Of a stretch of 6,367 bases of DNA, positions 1 to 6,367 are shown in pieces (position 1 is the first letter of the stretch; each line of letters opens with the position of its first letter). The notes under the pieces are model-generated. The model was not told the DNA's origin. It saw only the letters and a list, made by a program, of their open reading frames with translations, and did not search any database. The stretch is from Spirochaetota bacterium (GTDB lineage Bacteria; Spirochaetota; JAGLSM01), in assembly GCA_023135745.1 (NCBI GenBank), contig JAGLSM010000130.1, forward strand, positions 1 to 6,367, given 5' to 3'. Both the position numbers and the translations under genes were made by a program.

Positions 1-1886
1 AGGAAATGCAGCGCAACTGGATTGGTAAATCAACCGGTGCCGATATTGACTTCAAAGTAAAAGGCTCCGGCCTTCATTTTACTGTATTCACAACCAGACC
101 TGACACATTATTCGGCTCTACCTACTGTGTTCTTTCGCCTGAGCATCCTCTGGTTTCAAAGATTACAACACCGGAGCAAAAAGAAGAGGCGGAGGCTTAT
201 GTTTTAAAAGCTGCCCAAAAAACTGACCTCATGAGAACCGACCTTGCAAAGGAAAAAACAGGCATATTCAGCGGTTCTTACGCTGTTCATCCAAATACCG
301 GTAAAGATATCCCGATATGGATCGCGGACTATGTGTTAATTTCATACGGAACAGGCGCCATCATGTCGGTACCTGCTCATGATGAGAGAGACCACGAGTT
401 TGCCAGGAAATATAATCTTCCAATCATTGAAGTAATAAGCGGCGGTGAAAAATCCGTAGAAGAAGAGTCTCACACCGGGGACGGAACGCTTATCAATTCG
501 GATTTTTTAAACGGCCTTCCGGCTGATGCTGCCAAAAAGAAAATGACGGACTGGCTTGAAAAAAATAAAAAAGGCTCCGCCCGTGTTCAATACCGGCTGC
601 GTGACTGGCTTTTTTCACGGCAGAGATACTGGGGAGAACCATTCCCGATTGTTCAGCTTGAAGACGGCAACAGTGTGCCGATCCCTGAAGAACTTCTGCC
701 TGTGACACTTCCCGAGATTGACGAGTACAAACCGACAAGCGATGGACAACCTCCGCTCGCCCGTGCAGATAAAGACTGGAAGGAAATAACACTTCCCGAC
801 GGCAGAAAAGGAACACGCGAAACAAACACAATGCCTCAGTGGGCAGGTTCATGCTGGTATTACCTGCGTTATCTTGACCCGGTAAATAAAAACCAGGCAT
901 GGTCAAAAGAAGCAGAAAACTACTGGATGCCGGTAGACCTCTATGTCGGAGGAGTTGAACATGCAGTCCTCCACCTTCTTTACTCCCGCTTCTGGCATAA
1001 GGTTTTTTATGACTGCGGTCTTGTACACACAAAGGAACCATTTCAGAAATTATTCAATCAGGGTATGATACTGGCGTACAGCTATATCGATGAGAAGGGA
1101 AAATACTATCACCCCGAAGATATAGAAGAAAAAAATGGAAAATTCTTTGTGAAAAAAACAGGAGCTTCGGTCAGCACTCAGATAGAAAAAATGTCAAAAT
1201 CCAAATTAAATGTGGTTAATCCTGATGATGTGATAGATCAGTATGGATCCGACTCCATGAGACTGTATGAACTTTTCATGGGACCTCTTGAATGCACAAA
1301 GCCATGGCAGATGGATGGCGTAGAAGGCGTATCACGTTTTTTAAAGAGGACATGGCGTCTGGTTGTTGACACAAATTCAGGCGGCCTTTCGGATAAAATA
1401 AATTCAGACCCGGGTGAAAGCGCTGGTGATCTATGGAAGACAATTCATAAAACTGTCAAAAAAGTACAGGAAGACACAGAACATCTCCGGTTCAACACAG
1501 CTATATCACAGATGATGATCTTTGTAAATGAAGCAACATCTATCGAGACAATTCCAAAAACAATCATTAAAATTTTCCTGAAACTCCTTGCCCCTTATGC
1601 TCCTCATATTGCGGAAGAATTGTGGGAAAAACTCGGCGAAAAAGAAATCCTCTGTCTCCATGAATGGCCGGAATATGAGGAAACCCTATGCGTTGAAGAT
1701 GCTATTACTGTAATTGTCCAGATCAATGGAAAACTAAGGGAAAAACTCGAAGTATCCAGAGGCCTGGATAAAAAAGAACTCGAAGATATGGCATTTGCCT
1801 CAGAACGGGTTCAAAAATTTCTCGATGGCAAAACTCCAAAAAAGGTAATAGTAATACCTGATAAACTTGTTAATATCGTGATTTAA
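1..1886 (+). CDS. leuS: Leucyl-tRNA synthetase, C-terminal part (5' end outside window)
   Basis: This class Ia aminoacyl-tRNA synthetase charges tRNA-Leu with leucine in the cytoplasm. The frame is open to the left edge. The first visible Met, at base 6, lies inside the family's conserved MQRNWIG segment, so it is not the start, and roughly 220 N-terminal residues (including the HIGH motif) are missing. Counting from that Met, the CP1 editing domain shows TTRPDT (29-34) and [15 protein letters not shown] (115-129); T34 and D129 match the editing Thr and Asp known from E. coli LeuS. The catalytic core follows with [16 protein letters not shown] (200-215) and KMSKS (395-399). After that come the helical anticodon-binding domain (about 430-560) and the small C-terminal tRNA-contacting domain (566-626). 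Visible length plus the missing part gives the usual 850 or so residues. No frame break or lost motif is seen. The stop is TAA at 1884-1886. The identification is very secure. Confidence 0.97.
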   Translation, partial: EMQRNWIGKSTGADIDFKVKGSGLHFTVFTTRPDTLFGSTYCVLSPEHPLVSKITTPEQKEEAEAYVLKAAQKTDLMRTDLAKEKTGIFSGSYAVHPNTGKDIPIWIADYVLISYGTGAIMSVPAHDERDHEFARKYNLPIIEVISGGEKSVEEESHTGDGTLINSDFLNGLPADAAKKKMTDWLEKNKKGSARVQYRLRDWLFSRQRYWGEPFPIVQLEDGNSVPIPEELLPVTLPEIDEYKPTSDGQPPLARADKDWKEITLPDGRKGTRETNTMPQWAGSCWYYLRYLDPVNKNQAWSKEAENYWMPVDLYVGGVEHAVLHLLYSRFWHKVFYDCGLVHTKEPFQKLFNQGMILAYSYIDEKGKYYHPEDIEEKNGKFFVKKTGASVSTQIEKMSKSKLNVVNPDDVIDQYGSDSMRLYELFMGPLECTKPWQMDGVEGVSRFLKRTWRLVVDTNSGGLSDKINSDPGESAGDLWKTIHKTVKKVQEDTEHLRFNTAISQMMIFVNEATSIETIPKTIIKIFLKLLAPYAPHIAEELWEKLGEKEILCLHEWPEYEETLCVEDAITVIVQINGKLREKLEVSRGLDKKELEDMAFASERVQKFLDGKTPKKVIVIPDKLVNIVI

Positions 1887-1891
1887 TGAAT

Positions 1892-1910
1892 TTCCATATG
1901 GAACAGTTCC
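1892..1910. repeat. Overlapping palindromes just downstream of leuS
   Basis: Two perfect dyads share bases here: TTCCATATGGAA (1892-1903) and GGAACAGTTCC (1900-1910). They begin 5 bp after the leuS stop and end about 28 bp before the -35 box of the next gene. As RNA they would make only short stems, and no proper T-run follows, so a rho-independent terminator is unlikely. A DNA-binding site for a dimeric regulator is possible but untested. Chance is also possible in AT-rich DNA. Confidence 0.35.
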
Positions 1911-1938
1911 GTCAAATTTTAATAATTAAAAAGAGATC

Positions 1939-1968
1939 TTGACAAAATAAAAATCAATGGTTTAAAAT
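1939..1968 (+). promoter_or_regulatory. Sigma70-type promoter for the HD-GYP gene
   Basis: A perfect -35 hexamer TTGACA (1939-1944) is followed, after 18 bp, by TAAAAT (1963-1968), which matches the -10 consensus at five of six bases. The surroundings are AT-rich. Transcription would start near 1975, leaving a leader of about 34 bases before the ATG at 2009. This suggests that the downstream gene is transcribed independently of leuS. The call rests on sequence match only. Confidence 0.65.
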
Positions 1969-2008
1969 AAACTATCTAATAAAAAATAAAACACAAAAGA
2001 TAGATAAT

Positions 2009-3208
2009 ATGAAAGAAAAAGGTATACGCAGATTAAAAAACGGCAGTGTTGAAATAGAGGTCAGGTTTTTAAAGCCCGGCACTATACTGGCATGGCCGAC
2101 ATTCGATAAAAATAATGAAATGGTGTTTCCATCCTATCGCCCTTTTACAAAAGAAGACATTGATACACTTTTAAAAAATGGCAATAATTTTCTCTATTAC
2201 ACACAACAGGCAAATGTACGGCTTCAGTATGAAAAAGACTTGAAATCTTATCTGGACAAGGAAGTTTATAAAGGCCCAAGAACCATAGCAGTTGAAACAC
2301 AGAAAAGGGCAGTATCTGCTATGAAAGAAATTGTTCAATTCATCAAAGCAGGTAAGGTCTCTGATTTCCTTGACGCAAAAAATATAGTAGAATATGTCTT
2401 AAATGATATTCACACATCAAAATCAGAACTTGTGAACCTCCTTGATATTCAGGACTTCGATGATTACACATATACACATTCTCTGAACGTCGGTGTAATA
2501 TCAATGGTCCTTGCAAAAAGAATGAAACTCTCTGACGAACTTATGTTTAAAATAGGAATGGGAGGATTCCTTCACGACATCGGAAAACTCAAAGTTCCAA
2601 ATGAGGTCCTTAATAAACCAACTAAACTTACTGAAGAAGAATTCGAAGAAATAAAAAGACATCCCAGATACGGGTACGAAATGGTAAGAAATTCTTCAAA
2701 TATAAGCGACACAGTACAAAAACTGATACTGCTTCATCACGAATGGGCTGACGGAACCGGTTACCCATTACATTTAACGCATGAAAAACTTGGCAATCTT
2801 GTTTTTATCATTTCAATTGCCGACTTTTATGACGCGCTCACTACAGCCCGTCCGTATAAAAGGGCTCTGTCTGCTCCTGAAGCCCTAAGAATTGTTATGC
2901 AGCATTCAATATCACACTTCCCTGAAAAGATTGTTCGAAGATTCATGATGGATATGAAAGATATACTTAAGGAAAGCTGCTTTTTTGAAATTGGAATGTA
3001 CGTTTTATTGAACACTAAAGAAGTTGCCCGGGTAATAGAAAAAGACACAATCGCTACAAATAGACCTGTTGTAGAAATCCTCAAGAATTCAAGAGGGAAA
3101 ATTAATATAAAACCTGTAAGAGTTGATCTTAATTATGACGGAAGCAGAAGCATTATTAAAATATATAAACCTGAAGAAATAGAAAACCTGCATATACTCT
3201 TTTCATAA
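2009..3208 (+). CDS. HD-GYP domain protein, probable cyclic di-GMP phosphodiesterase
   Basis: This is a 399-residue soluble protein with no signal peptide or membrane segment. Residues 1-70 form the N-terminal element common in HD-GYP proteins (FLKPGTILAWP, then a PFTKEDIDTLLKNG-type stretch). The HD-GYP domain spans about 150-310 and has the family's expected ligand residues: H157, H189-D190 in HDIGK, H218 in HPRYGYE, H243-H244 in HHE, DGTGYP (248-253) and D272 in ADFYDALT, followed by RPYKRALS. It is therefore expected to be active, hydrolysing c-di-GMP to pGpG or GMP. Residues 325-399 are a beta-rich tail (IGMYVLLNTKEVARVI, then RPVVEIL) that often follows this domain. There is no receiver or other sensor domain, so its input signal is unknown. 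It has its own promoter, but the ribosome binding site is poor (only AAAGATAG upstream). The next gene is convergent, 5 bp away. Confidence 0.93.
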   Translation: MKEKGIRRLKNGSVEIEVRFLKPGTILAWPTFDKNNEMVFPSYRPFTKEDIDTLLKNGNNFLYYTQQANVRLQYEKDLKSYLDKEVYKGPRTIAVETQKRAVSAMKEIVQFIKAGKVSDFLDAKNIVEYVLNDIHTSKSELVNLLDIQDFDDYTYTHSLNVGVISMVLAKRMKLSDELMFKIGMGGFLHDIGKLKVPNEVLNKPTKLTEEEFEEIKRHPRYGYEMVRNSSNISDTVQKLILLHHEWADGTGYPLHLTHEKLGNLVFIISIADFYDALTTARPYKRALSAPEALRIVMQHSISHFPEKIVRRFMMDMKDILKESCFFEIGMYVLLNTKEVARVIEKDTIATNRPVVEILKNSRGKINIKPVRVDLNYDGSRSIIKIYKPEEIENLHILFS

Positions 3209-3241
3209 ATCTACTATAAATGCAGCTTCTTTTTCTTTTTC
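3188..3241. terminator. Possible bidirectional terminator hairpin
   Basis: CTGCAT (3188-3193) and ATGCAG (3220-3225) can pair across the junction of the two convergent genes. On the plus strand the stem is followed by a pyrimidine-rich, T-heavy tail (3226-3241). On the minus strand it is followed by GTTTTCTATTTCTTC. The position is right for ending both transcripts. However, the stem is only 6 bp, the loop is 26 bases, and the T tract also encodes the lysine run of the 148-residue protein. The support is therefore weak. Confidence 0.3.
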
Positions 3242-3660
3242 ATTGTATAATAATCTCTCACAGTATCTATTGATAAATAATAAGCATAAAAGATATAAAC
3301 CACTGAGCTTATGATTGTAATTACCACAGACATTGAAAATAAAACAGAAACTATAATATATGCGGGAGTAGCGTAATAAAACATTAACCTCGCCCAATTA
3401 TGCCCTGTTACAATACCTCCGCCGATCACAAGAAATAAAATGGAAAAGCCGTATACTACAGCAAACAAAAACTGCCATGAAACCCCTTCCACCTTAACCG
3501 ATACCTTATGTTCTTTTTCTTCACTATTGGTAAAAATAAGTAAGCTTGAAAGAATTAAAAATATTAAAGCAAACCAGATAATAATAATTATCCCAAGCGG
3601 GTGAAGAAAAGAAGGCATCTTGTTATTATTCTTTGAAGCAGACAAAAAATTTTTCGACAT
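3214..3660 (-). CDS. Small four-helix integral membrane protein, unknown function
   Basis: This is a 148-residue protein dominated by hydrophobic helices at about 21-43, 64-85, 92-112 and 113-129. The loop between the first two is charged (SEEKEHKVSVKVEG). It ends in a basic tail, KKKKKLHL, which would be cytoplasmic under the positive-inside rule. The stretch GHNWARLMFYY (86-96), with a later YYLSIDTVRDYY, resembles a pattern seen in many small uncharacterised bacterial membrane proteins (a G-x-N-W-A-R turn and a Y-x-x-VRxYY-like end). I can assign no activity. The start at 3660 has an AAGG (3668-3671) seven bases upstream; the next Met, at 3618, has no ribosome binding site. It is the last gene of the leftward block, 16 bp after its neighbour, and probably co-transcribed with it. 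Confidence 0.8.
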   Translation of the reverse strand: MSKNFLSASKNNNKMPSFLHPLGIIIIIWFALIFLILSSLLIFTNSEEKEHKVSVKVEGVSWQFLFAVVYGFSILFLVIGGGIVTGHNWARLMFYYATPAYIIVSVLFSMSVVITIISSVVYIFYAYYLSIDTVRDYYTMKKKKKLHL

Positions 3661-3676
3661 TTGTTAACCTTAAATA

Positions 3677-4492
3677 TTAATTATCAAATTCATTGAAGTA
3701 AGCACTTAAGATTAAATGCAATTCATGTCCCGATAATTTTACCATTTGTTTTTCCAGGAGTTTTTCAAAATTATCAACGGAAAGCTTCGGATTAAGCATT
3801 CTTAGTTTTACAACCTTCATTATAACTTTATAATTGATTTTTCTCGGACCTCTTAAAAATCCGGTATTTCTCAGAGTAAGAAACGCGTATCTCAGGAATT
3901 CAAAATCCTTCAGAAGCTTGTAGTGTTTAACCTTAAGGTTTACAAGCTGGCTGTTAAGAGTATTTAACCTCTCATGGAAGTTTAATCTGTTAGCAAAAGC
4001 AAGCGGATTAGATACAGCGTTTTCAAGAAGCATAAAAAACTCCGGCTTGTTAATAAACCTGCCTTTAATCTTCATTGACACACTATCTTTTATCATTCTG
4101 AAATTGAACCGCAAATTTTTAAGAAAATAAAAAACCATCCCGGCGGGCATATAACTCCCGTAATTTTTACCTTTGACCATGAATTTTTCAGGAATGATTA
4201 CAATCTTAAGTCCTTTTTCTAATACAAAAAATTTAATTGATCTAATACTCATGTTTTTCCAGGAATAAAAATTGTCTTTCAAAATCAGTATCTTTTTCAC
4301 CCTGAGACTATCAAAAACTCCATGATACTTAACAGAAAAGAACCTGTTTGAAGCGTCTTTTAATTCCAGTTGAGTCTTACCATTAATATTCTCAGTCTTA
4401 TTTACAAGAATATTTTCCCTGGCCCAATCGAAAGCGGATAAAGGAATCTGGGAAAAAAATATTATTGTTAAAGAAAAAACAAACCTTTTCAT
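3677..4492 (-). CDS. Secreted protein of unknown family
   Basis: This 271-residue protein has a clear signal peptide: MKRF, a hydrophobic core (about 5-17), then PLSA with probable cleavage after A20. No lipobox cysteine is present, so it is not a lipoprotein. The mature part begins FDWARENI. It appears beta-rich to about residue 145 (for example EKGLKIVIIPEKF at 92-104) and helical afterwards, with two basic amphipathic stretches (about 175-205 and 220-255). The mature protein contains no cysteine, and I see no enzyme motif. It would lie in the periplasm or be attached to the envelope. The start is well supported by AAGGAG (4498-4503), five bases before the ATG. It follows the coiled-coil gene by 38 bp and precedes the four-helix gene by 16 bp, consistent with one transcript. 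I do not recognise the family. Confidence 0.82.
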   Translation of the reverse strand: MKRFVFSLTIIFFSQIPLSAFDWARENILVNKTENINGKTQLELKDASNRFFSVKYHGVFDSLRVKKILILKDNFYSWKNMSIRSIKFFVLEKGLKIVIIPEKFMVKGKNYGSYMPAGMVFYFLKNLRFNFRMIKDSVSMKIKGRFINKPEFFMLLENAVSNPLAFANRLNFHERLNTLNSQLVNLKVKHYKLLKDFEFLRYAFLTLRNTGFLRGPRKINYKVIMKVVKLRMLNPKLSVDNFEKLLEKQMVKLSGHELHLILSAYFNEFDN

Positions 4493-4497
4493 GGCTT

Positions 4498-4503
4498 CTC
4501 CTT
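4498..4503 (-). promoter_or_regulatory. Strong Shine-Dalgarno site of the secreted-protein gene
   Basis: The minus strand reads AAGGAG followed by AAGCC and then ATG. This is the best ribosome binding site in the leftward block and fixes the start at 4492. Its strength contrasts with the weak sites of the flanking genes and suggests that this secreted protein is made at a higher rate from the shared message. Confidence 0.75.
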
Positions 4504-4530
4504 ATTATACATTGCTTATGAATAATTTCA

Positions 4531-5910
4531 TCATTTTAATTTAATAAGAACCTTGTCAAATGGCAGTATCTTGTTGGTTGAAGAAATCTGAAGAACTTTC
4601 GCCCTTATTCCTTCATCAGTTGTAAAAAACTCAAGAGTAGCAATTTTTCTCTTATCTCCTCTGATTACAACGCCAATAGAACCATTTTTTGCAGGATAAT
4701 CATCATTTAAAACCAAAATTATTTTATTGTGATCTTCCCCGTTTATTACATATCCATGCTCTCTGGATGCTTTGGAAAAATAATCCAGGGCAAGCACGTA
4801 ACTTCTTATCAGTTTATTTTTTTTGTCAATAACATGAATCATCTTTTCTCTGAGGTTTTCATATTGATTGAAAACAGTCCTTGAAAGATACTCCATTTGT
4901 TTTACTGAAGGATTGATAGAATTTGTATAATCAACATTCATCATCCTCGTAATCAATAAGTGATGATCTTTCATCCTGGCTTGAATATTTTCAAAAAGAA
5001 GTTCTGAGAGTATTTTTTCTTTTTTAAGAAGCTGTGAATAAGATTTAAGTGACAGTAAACCTGCGCCTTTTACATAATCCATATTCTTAATTATTTTCTT
5101 TAATTTTTCATCTTTATAAACAGGATTATATTTGAGAACCAACGACTTGATGAATTTTTTCTGAAAGATCTTTAAATCTTTAATATCTCTTGCCGTCTTT
5201 CTTTTTACCTCGGCAATCTTTCCCCTGAACCTTCTAATGGTCTTTTGTATTTCCAGGTCGTGAAGCTTCTGGTAATTGTCAATGAGTACTTCAGTTCTCT
5301 TCGCGTTTTTCATCAGACGTTTATCATATTTCTCCATCGATTTCTTAATATGATTAATCTCATTTGTCTTACGCCTAATTCTGCCCTTATAGTTGTTCCT
5401 AACCCACTTGATCTGCATTTCTTCTTTTTTTCTGAGTTGTTTTAATTTTTCTGCCCGCCTATTACCGGACATTTTTTTAGTATAAAGTAAATCCTTCTCC
5501 TTTGCTATCCTGTCTTTTATTTTGAGTATCCGGCTGGTCATTTCCTGCTGAAAATCCAGCAGATCCTGTCTAAGTACCCGTAATCTTGCCTCATGTCTCT
5601 TCGCTGTATTTAAGAGATCACTTAGATTCAAGTCCTTAAAATCATCAATGGAAACCTTGAACTTATCGGTTCTCATCTGTATTTCGTTTGTTATAAGAGT
5701 TGTAATATAGATCAGAGCCGCGATAAACGCTATTACTGCAAAATAAAAAAGAACATTTTTCTTTTTTTTGGTCTTAGCGAATTCAACGTCAAGAGAATAG
5801 ACCTGGGGTTTATCCACTGATCTAAGACCCTCTTTGAAAAAAAGATCAGTCTTCTTCGGGACTATATCTTTTACTTCATTGTCTTCATTTATTTCGTTTG
5901 CATTGTCCAT
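4531..5910 (-). CDS. Bitopic membrane protein with long coiled coil and C-terminal beta domain
   Basis: This 459-residue protein is of unknown function. Residues 1-45 are an acidic, soluble N-terminus. KTKKKK (46-51) then precedes one membrane helix (52-74), placing the N-terminus in the cytoplasm and the rest outside. Residues 100-255 are very rich in Lys, Arg, Glu and Leu and look like continuous coiled coil; 290-380 are also helical. Residues 386-459 change to a beta pattern (KIILVLN, GSIGVVIRGDKRKIATLEF, KILPFDKVLIKL) resembling small barrel or SH3-like domains such as that ending FlgT; this is only a fold guess. There are no cysteines. The frame stays open to an ATG at 6015, but that would overlap the cyclase by 127 bp across its conserved tail. 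The ATG at 5910 overlaps it by 22 bp and has AGAGGA 12 bases upstream, so I chose it. Coupled translation with the cyclase is likely. Confidence 0.8.
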   Translation of the reverse strand: MDNANEINEDNEVKDIVPKKTDLFFKEGLRSVDKPQVYSLDVEFAKTKKKKNVLFYFAVIAFIAALIYITTLITNEIQMRTDKFKVSIDDFKDLNLSDLLNTAKRHEARLRVLRQDLLDFQQEMTSRILKIKDRIAKEKDLLYTKKMSGNRRAEKLKQLRKKEEMQIKWVRNNYKGRIRRKTNEINHIKKSMEKYDKRLMKNAKRTEVLIDNYQKLHDLEIQKTIRRFRGKIAEVKRKTARDIKDLKIFQKKFIKSLVLKYNPVYKDEKLKKIIKNMDYVKGAGLLSLKSYSQLLKKEKILSELLFENIQARMKDHHLLITRMMNVDYTNSINPSVKQMEYLSRTVFNQYENLREKMIHVIDKKNKLIRSYVLALDYFSKASREHGYVINGEDHNKIILVLNDDYPAKNGSIGVVIRGDKRKIATLEFFTTDEGIRAKVLQISSTNKILPFDKVLIKLK

Positions 5911-6367
5911 ATCCCGTTCCAATCCTCTGGGCATGTAGTATTTCTTGTTCGGCTGACAAATATTTGAGCCGCGGGCAGAGAGCATTTCCTGAATCCGGTT
6001 AATGCTTTTCTCCATTGCCCCTTATAATAAGCGTCAAGAGCTTCAGAATATATGGAAATTTCCTGCTTCATCCTGGGTTTAAGAAGACTCTTGGGAATAG
6101 GCCAATAAACACGCTTACCGATAGTTTTCCCTTTAACCTGAACAGTATCAAGTTCCATAAAATAAAATCCGTGGTTGATCAAATTATCCTCAATATCATC
6201 TTTGACGGATTCTGAACAAATGACAGAAACTTTGTAAATGCGCGTAAGTCCCTCCAGCCTGGAAGCCGAATTAACAGTATCCCCGATAACAGTGTTAGTC
6301 ATCCTGTCATTGGATCCGATATTACCATAGAATACCTGGCCTGCATCAATACCTACCCCAACCTCAA
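5889..6367 (-). CDS. Class III adenylate cyclase, C-terminal part (5' end outside window)
   Basis: This enzyme makes cAMP from ATP. The frame is open to the right edge; 158 residues are visible, starting EVGVGIDAGQVFYGNIGSND. The motif TVIGDTVNSASRLEGL (25-40 of the visible part) is the core of the cyclase homology domain. N32 and R36 match the family's ribose-orienting Asn and transition-state Arg. T25 sits at the substrate-choosing position, where class IIIb enzymes carry Thr, which favours ATP over GTP. After the catalytic domain comes the helical tail typical of CHASE2 or HAMP cyclases: EALDAYYKGQWRKALTGF, then CPEDWNGIWTMQTK at the very end. This tail is shorter than usual between the helix and the DWNG motif. 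The N-terminal sensor and metal-binding aspartates lie outside the window. It heads the leftward block, and its stop overlaps the next start. Confidence 0.93.
   Translation of the reverse strand, partial: EVGVGIDAGQVFYGNIGSNDRMTNTVIGDTVNSASRLEGLTRIYKVSVICSESVKDDIEDNLINHGFYFMELDTVQVKGKTIGKRVYWPIPKSLLKPRMKQEISIYSEALDAYYKGQWRKALTGFRKCSLPAAQIFVSRTRNTTCPEDWNGIWTMQTK

Noticed and set aside
493..1041. 182-residue open frame on the minus strand
   Set aside because: It lies wholly inside leuS, whose conserved motifs cover this region on the other strand. Its composition (Cys, Ser and Arg rich) is that of an antisense shadow.
1973..2006. TATCTA and TAGATA inverted repeat in the HD-GYP leader
   Set aside because: The stem is 6 AT-rich base pairs with a 22-base loop, too weak to call a regulatory RNA structure.
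2827..3084. 85-residue open frame on the minus strand inside the HD-GYP gene
   Set aside because: The plus-strand frame here encodes the conserved YDALTTARPYKRAL segment and its tail. There is no independent support for the antisense frame.
3203..3397. 64-residue open frame on the minus strand in another register of the four-helix gene
   Set aside because: It overlaps the longer, well-spaced membrane-protein gene and has no supporting motif.
4504..4509. Perfect TATAAT on the minus strand just before the secreted-protein gene
   Set aside because: Transcription would start at or inside the Shine-Dalgarno site, and no -35 element lies at the right distance (the bases there read GATGAA). It is probably chance in AT-rich DNA.
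5245..5445. 66-residue plus-strand frame
   Set aside because: It is antisense to the lysine-rich coiled coil. Its hydrophobic residues are simply the complement of Lys codons.
5889..5990. Possible frameshift at the end of the cyclase gene
   Set aside because: The final CPEDWNGIWTMQTK matches the family's terminal motif in the same frame as the catalytic domain, so the gene appears intact.
6015..6215. 66-residue plus-strand frame
   Set aside because: It is antisense to the cyclase C-terminal region, which is recognisable in its own frame.

Overview
The window is 6.4 kb of AT-rich bacterial DNA. It has two rightward genes followed by a leftward block of four genes that converges on them. The organism looks like a Gram-negative (diderm) bacterium. 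The clues are a secreted protein with a signal peptide, a membrane-anchored protein with a large predicted extracytoplasmic part, and the pairing of an HD-GYP phosphodiesterase with a class III nucleotide cyclase. The LeuS catalytic-core wording (RYWGEPFPI) and the style of the cyclase tail (CPEDWNGIWTMQTK) make me suspect a spirochaete or a relative. That is a low-confidence inference from memory.

Positions 1-1886 (+) hold the C-terminal three quarters of leucyl-tRNA synthetase (leuS), cut by the left edge. Positions 1887-2008 are a regulatory gap containing a pair of overlapping palindromes and a good sigma70-type promoter (TTGACA, 18 bp, TAAAAT). That promoter drives the gene at 2009-3208 (+), an HD-GYP protein predicted to hydrolyse cyclic di-GMP, with every recognisable metal-ligand and GYP residue present.

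From the right edge leftwards, the minus strand carries what looks like one operon: the C-terminal end of a class III adenylate cyclase (5889-6367), a single-pass membrane protein with long coiled coils and a small beta-rich C-terminal domain (4531-5910), a secreted protein of unknown family (3677-4492), and a small four-helix membrane protein (3214-3660). Spacing is tight (22 bp overlap, then 38 and 16 bp gaps), and no promoter is convincing inside the block. The operon ends 5 bp from the end of the HD-GYP gene.

The biology worth attention is that the cyclase is followed by three envelope proteins that I cannot place in a known family. Together they could be an envelope-linked cAMP signalling or structural module, with a c-di-GMP phosphodiesterase as its convergent neighbour. 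LeuS is ordinary housekeeping. I see no tRNA, rRNA, insertion sequence, CRISPR array or phage feature. No gap exceeds 300 bases.
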